Below are positions 21,984 through 32,486 of a stretch of 64,000 nt of DNA, in pieces (position 1 is the first letter of the stretch; every line of letters starts with the position of its first letter). The DNA lies in assembly GCA_026120185.1 (NCBI GenBank), contig JANUWF010002432.1, positions 310,001 through 374,000 of the forward strand. The letters are read 5' to 3'. A model generated the notes under the pieces. It had not been told where the DNA came from. It did no database searches and saw only the letters and a list, made by a program, of their open reading frames with translations. Source of the stretch: Voacanga thouarsii (taxonomy: Eukaryota > Streptophyta > Magnoliopsida > Gentianales > Apocynaceae). Made by a program: the position numbers and the translations under genes.

Positions 21984-23666
21984 TGTTAGTGTTGTGCTCT
22001 AGAGGTAATCACTAGTACCATGTATATTGCATAATAAATTAATAAGAGGCATTCTTTATCTTTCAGTTTGATTGTTATATCTAAATAAGTGTACAAACCA
22101 TTAGATAAAGTCCCTAGTACAACACAGCGTTAAAAAAATCATGATGTGAGATTCCTACTACACTATGCAGTGTTTGTACTTAAATAATCCCCTGTCATAG
22201 TATTAATAAGATGGGACATTATTAATACGCCAAGATTGGCACATGTTATATCTCTTGATTGGATCAAGCGGTGGTTCTCATATCCGTGAGTATTGGGATA
22301 CTCAGGATTAACGTGTGGATGCTTGTTTTGGAACAAATTCATTGGATGACCTAGCTATGAGATAATCATTTGGATAACTATTTAGTGCCAGTGATAGAAT
22401 CTCATTATAGCAAGTGTGCAAGTATCCTTAGACTTGAGATCTCCAAGGTACTTTGTTTAACGAGCGTTGTACTTTGATTCTAATCTTTGGAGTCTTATCT
22501 AGGACTGCCTATGGGATGGATATTGGGTACAACGTAAAGTAAACGAAAGTAGTTGAGAAAGTCAATAAAGGATTCACCACTCCTAATAGTAGGAGAGTAT
22601 ATCTCAAGGCCACTTGTAGAAATCATTACTCATGATGTCCTTGGCCAAGGCGACTATGTGATGGAAATGGTTCCAATTGATACACATATCGAGTAATGGA
22701 TTTCTTGAACAAGTACTAAAATATTCGGGCCAGAATTAATAATATTCTGGAGGGAGTTGGCACTAATTCCATGCTCTAGACCGAATGAGATATTGTATGG
22801 TGAAAGGAGTTTATTGCACTGATAATTTGCTATTGAAAGGTTCATGTCAAGCCATTTGACTTTCTGGACTTTTGGGTAGTCAAGAGTCATTGCTAGATGT
22901 CGCTCTTGATATGATAAAGATGGATTTATTAATTAGATAATTAATAAATTTAATCCTTTATTTTATTAAGGATTATTAATTCTAATATTGTTAGAATTAA
23001 TTCATATTATGCTACCAATAAGACCAGGAAACCTAATGGTTCACACACAATAAAGGTTTGAATGCTCAAATATATTATTTGATAATATTGTTGGGTTAAT
23101 TAAGAGAAGGGAATATATTTATCGGTGAATTATAAGTTTGTTATAATTCATGGGACCTAATTATAATTAAGTAAACTTCAAGGACCAATTTGTTGACAAT
23201 TAGACGTTGAAGGACTAAGTTGCAATATACGGTAATTATAAATCTATAAATATAAGGAAATGGTTTCCTTAGGGTAAGAGACACAGACTATTCATGCAAT
23301 AACAGAAAAACCATTTCTCTGCCTCTCTTTTGATCAAACCCTAGCCGTCTCTCTCTTATTAATCAAAACCCTAGCCTCCTAAATTCTACTAGCATAGAAT
23401 TGTGAGATTGTGAGCGTTCGACCTTGTGTGGATTATCATTAGAGGGAGTTCTTTCTTAGACTTCAGTTGAGCTGCTGTGAACCGGTTTTGTGATCTGGAT
23501 CGCGCCTGCGTTCTTGGAACAAAAAAAATTTAAATTCCAACTTCAAGAGGTAATAAGAGTGATATTCTCTTTTTCCCGTTTCTACTGCAAACCCATGATC
23601 CATAGCTTGGATTTCTTGCTATTTTCCGCTGCATTTAATCTGTTTAATTAATTTAGAAATCCTACA
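21984..23666 (+). repeat. 5' LTR of element K (1683 bp)
   Basis: Seen: this begins TGTTAGTGTTG and ends AATCCTACA. It matches 30459-32153 almost throughout (1683 against 1695 bases), a sign of fairly recent insertion. It contains a TATA-like box at 23245-23252 and two AAACCCTAG telobox-type motifs downstream (about 23336-23373), as would suit a promoter and transcript start near 23270. Confidence 0.92.
23245..23252 (+). promoter_or_regulatory. TATA-like box in K 5' LTR
   Basis: Seen: TATAAATA in both LTR copies (here and 31732-31739), about 420 bases before the LTR end, followed by a CT/CCCTAG-rich stretch. Inferred: core promoter of the element transcript. The transcript start is not determined. 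Confidence 0.5.
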
Positions 23667-25431
23667 GTCGTATCAGAGCCAACGGGTTTGCATTTTAATG
23701 GGATGTTTTATTGCTTTGAATTGTTCAAGCATGTTAATTGTATGATCATGTCTGCTGGTTTGTATGTAATCATCTGGGTTTTGTTTTGAATAATCTGGGT
23801 TGCAGAAATTGTTTCCGCGTTGTGGGTTTTATGCCATCGAAAATATTACAGAATGGTTCTGCGTCTGTATTCAGGTTTTGGCTTCAGTTGATGTTCATCC
23901 TGTAATTAAGCCTTCCGTTTAACAATTTGGATTGTTAAATTGATTGTGAGAATGATTGCAATGGTTTGTTAATAAAGATTAACAAAGATCAACGTCAAAA
24001 ACTGGTTTTGATTGATCAAGGAACGGCCTCGACCTGAACAAAAATTTGCAGAAAATCCAAGCCGCACGCGGTGGTTACTGTTCGGTGTTTTTTTTTTTTT
24101 TTTTAAATAAAGGTTCTGGAATAGAATTTTGAAAGGGAAAATCTCATTTGATGAGAGGTTGTAAAATAAAAAATTTTCCATGGGGGCGCTGCCCCCTTGA
24201 CCCTCGCTCGCTGACCAGCCAGCGGGACCGCCGTTATCGTTGCGTGACGAGACCCAGAAGCATTTTCTCAAAATTAGTTTTGAGACAATCAATTCTATTT
24301 TTCAAAATAGTGATTTTGAAAATTTAAAATTAATGTATTTTCTAAAATGTTGATTTTAGAATTTGTTTTATTTTCCCAAAATAATGATTTTAGAATAATA
24401 AAAGTATATGTTTATTTTGTTTAAGCATAGTTAATAGCATGGTGGATGGTTATGAACTAAAACCAATTATATCTGTTCATGCATTTTTACCGCTTTGTTT
24501 TAATGAAATAGGGCCTGCATGTCCTGCCTTCTCTCAAATTCTAATGTAATTCTCTTCTCATCTAACTCCCTTTGAATGTAACTCGAGGTTTCTCTTTTTA
24601 GGAAATTATGTAATTAGATTATATAGGTTAGATTGAGGTAGAATTTTACTTTCAAGATTTTCAATATGGCGTTCAAAATAAGGCGAGATGGTAAGACCCT
24701 CTACTTATATCATGCATGAACACATAGGGTTGACCATATTAATTTCCTTGGTAGCTCGAGAAAATTAATTTAGAAAGTCCATAACCATGCCACGTAATTG
24801 TTTATTATCATGTTTATCAATTTATGCTACATATTGATAAATTGTATGCATGCCTAACGATGAGACCACTAAAAGGAATAAATCTCTCAAATAATATTAA
24901 ACCTAATTCCTTCCATTAATATAGTAAGAACGAGAGTTCTTTTTCAAGACCAGGTTGTTGGGCAAACCCAAGCCTACTTGACATCGGGCATGTTCAAGCT
25001 ATGGAATTAAATTCCTTTAGAATTAAATTCCTGATTAATGGGTCGGGTTTAACTAAATTCTTTATCCCGGTTGAGCAAACTCAAGCATAAAGAAATTTAG
25101 AGGAAAAGTTGGGGTAGCCCAAAAGCCTTTAACATTAAAAGCTGTTAATCACCTAATGATCCGGTAGTTAGATACGATATAATTGGTATTGGATACCTAC
25201 CAATGAACTTAAGGATGGCTTGTTGGGCAAACCCAAGGTTATTCTTAAGGAATTTGGATACCGGTCCACTAGGAAAGCTTCCAATGGGCTTCCCCGAGTC
25301 AATAGTGAGGGCTATTGGTTTGAGTAAAATAGTGGAATAATTATGTGCTTAATTAAAGACCTAATTAATTGCATTGCATTTGCATATACATGTTCTAATA
25401 ATTCTATCTTTACATCTAGGTCATTTGTATC
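23667..25431 (+). other. Element K leader with primer-binding site
   Basis: Seen: the PBS reads GTATCAGAGCC with TGG mutated to TCG (23667-23680); the extra copy at 32155 keeps TGGTATCAGAGCC. About 1.75 kb of leader follows. It includes a T run near 24090-24105, a GC-rich island at 24180-24240 with the dyad GGGGGCGCTGCCCCC (24182-24196), and long AT-rich DNA. No conserved open frame is seen. Confidence 0.8.
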
Positions 25432-26255
25432 ATGTCGACAAACCTAAACTTGCGTAGCATCTTAGAAACAAACAAGCTCACGGAATCAAACTATTTGGAC
25501 TGGTATAGAAACTTGAGAATCGTTCTCAAGTCAGAAAAGTTGCTCTTCGTGCTAGAAGCTCCTATTCCACCACCTCCAGCTCAAGATGCTCCTGTTGAAG
25601 AGCATGCTATCCAGAAGAAGCACAAAGAAGATAGCGACACAACATCTTGTATCATGCTGGCGTCAATGTCTCCTGAGTTGCAAAAACAGCATGAGCATAT
25701 GGATGCTCAATCAATGATCCTCCATCTTAGAGAGCTGTTTGATAAACAAGCTAGAACAGAGAGATATGAGATCTCTAAACAACTGTTCCGTGCTAAGATG
25801 GTTGAGGGTGCTTCAGTGGCCACTAATGGGCTGCAGATGTTGGGCTACATTGAAAAACTTGGGTCTCTTGGGTTCGTAATGGATCATGACTTAAGTATTG
25901 ACTTAATTCTACAATCATTACCATGTAGGTTTTCGCAGTTGTGATCAACTACCACATGAATAATGCTGAGACCACAATACCTGAGCTAATCAATCTGCTT
26001 AAGACTGCTGAGTCCTCTATGAAAAAGGATGATAAGGCAATCTTGTTAGTAGGTTCTTCATCTTCTAAGAAAAAGGTTTCTAAGAAGAAGAAGAAGAACA
26101 CTCCTACTAAGCCCAAAGGAGGTGTCAAGAAGAAGAAGGCTGCCCCTAAAGGCCCATGTCATCATTGTGGTAAAATGGGCCATTGGAGGCGTAACTGCAA
26201 GGCCTACTTGGAGACTGTGAAGGAAAAGAAGGAGAAAAAGAAGCTTGCAAGAACT
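25432..26255 (+). pseudogene. gag: Element K gag (one frameshift)
   Basis: Seen: an ATG at 25432 (MSTNLNLRSILETNKLTESN) and an open frame to 25944, where loss of one base shifts the frame. The protein continues from 25941 in the next frame (INYHMNNAETTIPELINLLK), then a lysine-rich linker and the zinc knuckle CHHCGKMGHWRRNC (about 26157-26198). Known: this fits copia gag with a UBN2-type capsid region and one CCHC knuckle, and the length is normal. I chose this start because it directly opens the conserved gag N-terminus. Only the single frameshift breaks it. Confidence 0.9.
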
Positions 26256-27581
26256 TCTACTTCTAATCCTGGTATGTTTATGATTGAGATTAATACTGCC
26301 TTTAATAATGAGATATGGGTATTGGATACCGGTTGTGGATCTCATTTATGTAATAATATGCAAGGACTAAAGGACAGTAAAAGGTTAGAGAAATGTGACG
26401 TGGACCTACGAGCTGCAAATGGAGCAAAGGTTGCTGCACTAGCTGTGGGGACTTTTCATCTCAATCTACCTTCTGGATTAGTTTTAGAACTACAAAACTG
26501 TTATTTTGTACCAGTTTTGTTGAAAAACATTATCTCAGTTGCTTATTTAGACTTATTCGGATTTCATTTAAGTTTTAAGAATAAATTTTGTTCTTTCTCA
26601 TTAGATGATATTCATTATGGTTCTGCAACTTTGATCAATGGTTTATATGTTCTAGATATGTATAATCCAATTCTCAATATAAGTAAAAAGAAACATAAAA
26701 AGGATAACTTAATCTCATCTTATTTATGGCATTGTCGTTTAGGCCATGTAAATGAAAAACGTGTGTCTAAATTATACAAATTGGGTGACTTAGGGTCATT
26801 TGATTACGAATCATATGACACATGCGAATCTTGTTTTCTTGGAAAAATGGCTAAAACTTCTTTTTCAAGAAAAGGAGAAAGGGCAAAAGAGTTATTAGAA
26901 CTCGAACATTCAAATGTATATGGCCCAATGTCAATACAAGCAAGAGGAGGTTATCAATACTTCATTACCTTTATTGATGATTATTCTCGATATGGGTATT
27001 TTTATTTGATGAAATACAAATCTGAAGCCTTTGACAGTTTCAAAGACTTCAAGAATGAAGTAGAGAAACAACTTGGCAAAAGTATTAAAGCTCTTAGATC
27101 TGATCGAGGAGGTGAATATTTAAGTCAAGAGTTTCTAAGTTATCTAAGAGATAACGGAATATTATCTCAATGGACTCCACCATATACACCTCAACATAAC
27201 GGTGTATCTGAGAGAAGGAATCGAACCCTTCTAGACATGGTAAGGACCATGATGGCTTTTGTAGACTTACCAAAATCATTTTGGGGGTACGCACTGGAGA
27301 CTGCTGTTTACATTTTAAACAGAGTTCCGTAAAAACGGTTGATACCACTCCTTATGAGTTATTCTTTGGTAAGAGACCAAAATTATCTCACTTAAGGATT
27401 TGGGGTTGCCCTGCTTTTGTTAAAAAGGTAATGTCAAGCAAAATTGAAAGTAAGCCTGACAAATGTTTGTTTGTTGGATATCCAAAAGAATCATTTGGAT
27501 ATTACTTCTATATTTCTTCTGAAAATAAAGTTTTTATTTCAAAACATGTTGTCCTCTTAGAGAAGGAGCACATGTTCAAAG
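26256..27581 (+). pseudogene. Element K protease, pre-integrase and integrase
   Basis: Seen: protease active site WVLDTGCGSH (about 26316-26345), GAG-pre-integrase WHCRLGHVNEKRV with the CESCFLGK zinc-type pair, then the integrase core YFITFIDDYSRYGYFYL, RSDRGGEYLS (second Asp) and HNGVSERRNRTLLDM (Glu). The first catalytic Asp position reads HSNVYGP, so Asp is replaced by Asn. At 27329-27332 one base is lost (frame ends ILNRVP) and the frame continues at +1 (TVDTTPYELFFGKRPKLSHL) to 27581, where a solo LTR interrupts. The codons match the order expected for copia pol. Confidence 0.9.
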
Positions 27582-29029
27582 TGTTGGGGATATGCCCTAG
27601 AGTCAATTTGTACTTATACAATTGTCATTATGTTTTATATAATAATATGAGGCTTTCCTTTCCATGAATAGTGAGTTTTGTTTTGTTGGTCATCAAGTAC
27701 GTGACTTGATAGTAAAACCCTACAATGAATACAATGACTATTCTAAAGCTGTCCCTGATCGATTATTATTATTGGAATAATAATAAATTAAGATTAGTAT
27801 GTTTGTGACTTGATGGCTATGTTTTACTGGCCATGGATATTTATGATATCGAGTCAAGACATAAATAAATGTTAGAGAACATTGTATTGGATATGACCCA
27901 CTCGTGAGAGTACTTCATGGAATATGTCATAAGTACTTTCTAGCCATAATAATATTGAAAGTCCTTCGACCTAAATTCATCATAGTTTCTTACTTGATAA
28001 ATTCTATATTTTGACATTGTCTAAAGTTGTCTTTAACCGGATAATAAATTAGACTACTCGTTGGATATAAAATAAATCAAGGAGAGGAATATGATTGATT
28101 GTGAAGGAATTTGTCCCTCTCAATTATGGGAGAGATATCCATGGGCCCCTTGATAAGTTAGACTGTTAAAAAATGCATGGCCGTGCTCAAATATATCAAT
28201 CTAAGATATTGATATCATTTGTTTGAACAGTCTACTATGAAATCAAGAAATAATTGATTAAGCTTAATAAGGATGACATGCTCCGTGCCTTATGCTTAAT
28301 CTGGATATCGTGTGACAAAGGGACTAAATATAAAATTATGGTTTGGTTCAAAGAGATCACCGATCTTCATTTAACCTGGATAGTTATAATGTTTTGCTAG
28401 AAACCGCTTATAACTTGTGGGCCATTTAAATACGATTTAGGCACGCTGCCAGTGTTAAATGAACCTATAGGGTCACACAATAAGCGAACTTGTTAGGTTA
28501 TTTTTCTGGTGACCAGGTTCGATGAATCTGGATGATATCCAGATTATAAGAATCTGACTCGGTAAAATAATTAGTTAAATTACCGAGATAATCGCAGAAT
28601 CTTATCATATCAGTTTTAATTTAATTTGAATTTAAATTAGAATATGATAAGATATGATTAGGGTTGGACTCTAAGAGGTTCAAGGGTTTTTTAAGAAAAC
28701 CCTAGCCGTCTTTCGATAGTCCAATTTTTCGGTTGAGAACATTCGTGCCATTCTCTACCAGAGAAAAAAAAAAACCTCTCAAACCCTAGGCGCTAGCACT
28801 CCCCGGGTATCGAGTGAGTTCGCGGTGTGTATCCGTAGAGGACGTTCGCATACTGCAGCGTCTGGTGATTGTTCGGGTCGAACGTACAACAGCGCAACCA
28901 GAATCGAAGGATTTCGATTACAGCAACCAGAGGTAACTCTTAAAGCTTAGATCTTCTTAATCGTTTACTTGGGTCCTCGGGAGGGATTCGTAGATGTTTT
29001 CCGCGTTTAGGAGTCCACGAATCCCAACA
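27582..29029 (+). repeat. Copia solo LTR inside K pol (TSD caaag)
   Basis: Seen: 1448 bases beginning TGTTGGGGATATGCCC and ending CCCAACA, so the terminal seven bases are perfect inverted repeats. They are flanked by CAAAG at 27577-27581 and 29030-29034. No primer-binding site, polypurine tract or coding sequence is inside. It has AAACCCTAG motifs near 28696-28706 and 28778-28786. Known: solo LTRs arise by recombination between the two LTRs of one element. Its start resembles the TGTTGGAAATATGCCCTAG type of Angela/BARE-like elements. Confidence 0.93.
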
Positions 29030-29990
29030 CAAAGAAGATAGTGGGAGCAAGCTTGAACTTAGTGAAGTTCAAGAAGAGCAAACAAATATTGATCAACCAT
29101 CTGAACCTGTATCTATTCAAATAGATGAACCTTTTAACACACAAGAGCTTCATAGGTCAAGTAGGATACGAGTGGCACCTGAGAGATATGGATTTCTCAT
29201 AAGTGACCATAATGACGTATTGCTCATAGATGACGATGAGCCTACTACTTACGAGGATGTTCTGAATAGTTCAGAATCTGACAAATGGCTCGTAGCTATG
29301 AAGTCAGAGATGAATTCCATGTATGACAACCAAGTATGGACTTTGGTTGATCCACCTGAAGGAATCAAGCCTATAGGGTGTAAATGGGTTTTCAAAAAGA
29401 AAACTTACATGGATGGTAATGTGGTTACCTATAAGGCTCGCTTAGTAGTAAAAGGTTATCGTCAATGACAAGGTATTGACTATGACGAAACTTTTTCATC
29501 AGTCACGATGTTGAAATCCATAAGAATACTCCTAGACATTGCCGCTCATTACGATTATGAGGTCTGGCAAATGGATGTGAAAACAGCTTTCCTTAATGGA
29601 AACCTGATTGAGGAAGTGTATATGACACAGCCTGAAGGTTTCATATCCAAAGATAGCACAAAGGTGTGCAAGTTGCAAAGGTTCATTTATGGACTTAAGC
29701 AAGCATCTAGGAGTTGGAATATCCGTTTTGATGAGACAATTAAAGATTTTGGTTTCATTCAAAACATAGATGAACCTTGTGTGTACAAGAAGGTTAGTGA
29801 GAGTAAAGTTGTTTTCCTATTGCTTTATGTAGATGACATATTGCTTATAGGAAATGATGTTTCCACTCTTTAATGAGTGAAGATTTGGTTGTCCAAGATG
29901 TTTTCCATGAAAGACTTTGGAGAAGCAACCTATATTCTGGGAAAAAAGATCTATAGAGATAGATCTAGAAGGTTGCTAGGTCTTTCAATC
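29030..29990 (+). pseudogene. Element K reverse transcriptase, truncated
   Basis: Seen: a linker then VAPERYGFLISDHNDVLL, the copia RT start (GCKWVFKKKTYMDG), a TGA at 29466-29468 after VKGYRQ, then WQMDVKTAFLNGNL and the catalytic LLYVDDILLIGND with YVDD intact. Stops follow at about 29872-29877, with continued sequence (MFSMKDFGEATYILG). The end of RT (after RRLLGLS, about 29985) is deleted and joined to RNase H. Known: this is the RVT_2-type RT of Ty1/copia. Confidence 0.9.
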
Positions 29991-30444
29991 CGATAAGGAC
30001 GACTTCAAATCACAATCTGGCTACGTATTTACATTAGGTGGTGGGGCAGTTAGTTGGAAGATCTCCAAATAAGAGACTACTGCTGATTTAACTACTGAAG
30101 CAGAGCACATAGCAGCTTCTGAAGCAGCTAAAGAAGCAGTATAAATCAAGAAGTTCATCACTGAACTTGGAGTGGTGCCCAGCATTGTTGATCTGATAAC
30201 TTTGTATTGTGACAACAATGGAGCCATTGCACAGGCAAAGGAACCACGGTCTCATCAACGATCCAAGCATGTACTCAGACGCTATCATCTGATTAGAGAA
30301 ATCATAGATAGAGGAGATGTAAAGACAGAGAGGATTCCCACGGATCAGAACATAGCTGATCCACTCACTAAAGCGCTTTCCCAGAAGAAACATGATAAAC
30401 ATGTTAAGTCATTTGGTATTCGATACATGAATGATTGGCTCTAG
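29991..30444 (+). pseudogene. Element K RNase H
   Basis: Seen: SGYVFTLGGGAVSWKISK, a stop, TADLTTEAEHIAASEAAKEA, a stop, then LYCDNNGAIAQAKEPRSHQR, HHLI-like RYHLIREIIDRGDV and TDQNIADPLTKALS, ending at TAG 30442-30444. Known: this is the complete set of copia RNase H hallmarks, including the CDN Asp and TDxNxADPLTK ending. The N-terminal strand is partly lost in the upstream deletion. Two in-frame stops make it inactive. Confidence 0.9.
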
Positions 30445-30458
30445 TGCAAGTGGGAGTT
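30445..30458 (+). other. Polypurine tract of element K
   Basis: Seen: GCAAGTGGGAG followed by TT, directly before the 3' LTR start TGTTAG at 30459. This is the usual AAGTGGGAG type of plant copia elements and the same as the tract at 40940-40955 (minus) of element C. Confidence 0.85.
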
Positions 30459-32153
30459 TGTTAGTGTTGCGCTCTAGAGGTAATCACTTGTACCATGTAT
30501 ATTGCATATTAAATTAATAAGAGGCATTATTTATCTTTCAATTTGATTGTTATATCTAAATATGTGTACAAACCGTTAGATAAAATCCCTAGTACAACAC
30601 AGTGTTAAAAAAATCATGATAGAGATCATGATGTGAGATTCCTACTACACTATGCAGTGTTTGTACTTAAATAATCCCCTGTCATAGTATTAATAAGATG
30701 GGACATTATTAATACGCCAAGACTGACACATGTTATATCTCTTGATTGGATCAAGCGGTGGTTCTCATATCCGTGAGTATTGGGATACTCAGGATTAACG
30801 TGTGGATGCTTATTTTGGAACAAATTCATTAGATGACCTAGCTATGAGATAATCATTTAGATAACTATTTAGTGCCAGTGATAGAATCTCATTATAGCAA
30901 GTGTGCAAGTATCCTTAGACTTGAGATCTCCAAGGTACTTTGTTTAACGAGCGTTGTACTTTGATTCTAATCTTTGGAGTCTTATCTAGGACTGCCTATG
31001 GGATGGATATTAGGTACAACGTAAAGTAAACGAAAGTAGTTGAGAAAGTCAATAAAGGATTCACCACTCCTAATAGTAGGAGAGTATATCTCAAGGCCAC
31101 TTGTAGAAATCATTACTCATGATGTCCTTGGCCAAGGCGACTATGTGATGGAAATGGTTCCAATTGATACACATATCGAGTAATGGATTTTTTGAACAAG
31201 TACTAAAATATTCGGGCTAGAATTAATAATATTCTGGAGGGAGTTGGCACTAATTCCATGCTCTAGACCGAATGAGATATTGTATGGTGAAATGAGTTTA
31301 TTGCACTGATAATTTGCTATTGAAAGGTTCATGTCAAGCCATTTGACTTTCTAGACTTTTGGGTGGTCAAGAGTCAATGCTAGATGTCACTCTTGATATG
31401 CTAAATATGGATTTATTAATTAGAGAATTAATAAATTTAATCCTTTATTTTATTAAGGATTATTAATTCTAATATTGTTAGAATTAATTCATATTATGCT
31501 ACCAATAAGACCAGGAAACCTAATGGTTCACACACAATAAAGGTTTGAATGCTCAAATATATTATTTGATAATATTGTTGGGTTAATTAAGAGAAGGGAA
31601 TATATTTATCGGTGAATTATAAGTTTGTTATAATTCATGGGACCTAATTATAATTAAGTAAACTTTAAGGACCAATTTGTTGACAATTGGACGTTGAAGG
31701 ACTAAGTTGCAATATACGGTAATTATAAATCTATAAATATAAAGAAATGGTTTCCTTAGGGTAAGAGACACAGACTATTCACGCAATAACAGAGAAACCG
31801 TTTCTCTGCCTCTCTTTTGATCAAACCCTAGCCGTCTCTCTCTTATTAATCAAAACCCTAGCCTCCTAAATTCTACTAGTATAGAATTGTGAGATTGTGA
31901 GCGTTCGACCTTATGTGGATTATCATTAGAGGGAGTTCTTTCTTGGACTTCAGTTGAGCTGTTGTGAACCAGTTTTGTGATCTAGATCGCGCCTGCGTTC
32001 TTGGAACAAAAAAAATTTAAATTCCGGCTTCAAGAGGTAATAAGAGTGATATTCTCTTTTTCCCGTTTCTACTGCAAACCCGTGATCCATGTCATGGATT
32101 TCTTGCTATTTTCCGCTGCGTTTAATCTGTTTAATTAATTTAGAAATCCTACA
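30459..32153 (+). repeat. 3' LTR of element K (1695 bp)
   Basis: Seen: nearly identical to 21984-23666, with a 12-base net length difference (an added GATAGAGATCAT-type duplication near 30616). It ends AATCCTACA. It is not followed by the TSD but by a primer-binding site and leader, showing that another element unit once followed. Confidence 0.92.
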
Positions 32154-32370
32154 GTGGTATCAGAGCCAACGGGTTTGCGTTTTAATGGGATGTTTTATTG
32201 CTTTGAATTGTTCAAGCATGTTAATTGTATGATCATGTCTGCTGGTTTGTATGTAATCATCTGGGTTTTGTTTTGAATAATCTGGGTTGCAGAAACCCGT
32301 GATCCATGGCTTGGATTTCTTGTTATTTTCCGCTGCGTTTAATCTATTTAATTAATTTAGAAATCCTACA
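32154..32370 (+). repeat. Extra leader piece and third LTR tail of element K
   Basis: Seen: 32154-32295 repeats the start of the K leader (GTGGTATCAGAGCCAACGGG onward). At CAGAAACCCGTGATCC it switches to the last about 75 bases of the LTR, ending CCTACA at 32370, then the TSD AATAC. The switch point lies at AAACCCGTGATCC, shared by leader and LTR. Inferred: a deleted second unit of a tandem (LTR-body-LTR-body-LTR) insertion. Confidence 0.88.
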
Positions 32371-32484
32371 AATACAAGCACATGGCTTCTGCGTATGACA
32401 TTAGTCATTCATTAGCCACTATGTTCGTAGATAAGAGCCAGCCCATAAGGCAGGAGGCTCTTCGAACTATAATAAACACTAATT
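32371..32484 (+). pseudogene. gag: Element G third gag copy, continuation after K
   Basis: Seen: this resumes gag at the second copy of AATAC and parallels 18286-18400 (MASAYDISHS and ADKSxPxRQEALRTIINT in readable frame), then stops at ATAAACACT before a minus-strand LTR at 32487. The rest of this gag is missing. Confidence 0.85.
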
Positions 32485-32486
32485 AG

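Larger units (their letters stand above)
21984..32370 (+). mobile_element. Ty1/copia element K, nearly complete, three LTR copies
   Basis: Seen: TSD AATAC at 21979-21983 and 32371-32375. 5' LTR 21984-23666, primer-binding site, leader, gag, protease, integrase, (solo LTR), RT, RNase H, polypurine tract and 3' LTR 30459-32153. After the 3' LTR comes another 140 bases of leader and then the last about 75 bases of a third LTR copy before the TSD. Damage: two single-base frameshifts in gag/pol, a stop in RT, a deletion between RT and RNase H, an integrase Asp change and the inserted solo LTR. LTRs start TGTTAGTGTT and end CCTACA. The lineage looks Angela-like by LTR start and length, but this is not certain. 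Confidence 0.9.

Noticed and set aside
23969..24292. 107-codon minus-strand frame in the K leader
   Set aside because: It is antisense to the element, with no domain, and spans the GC island and a homopolymer run.
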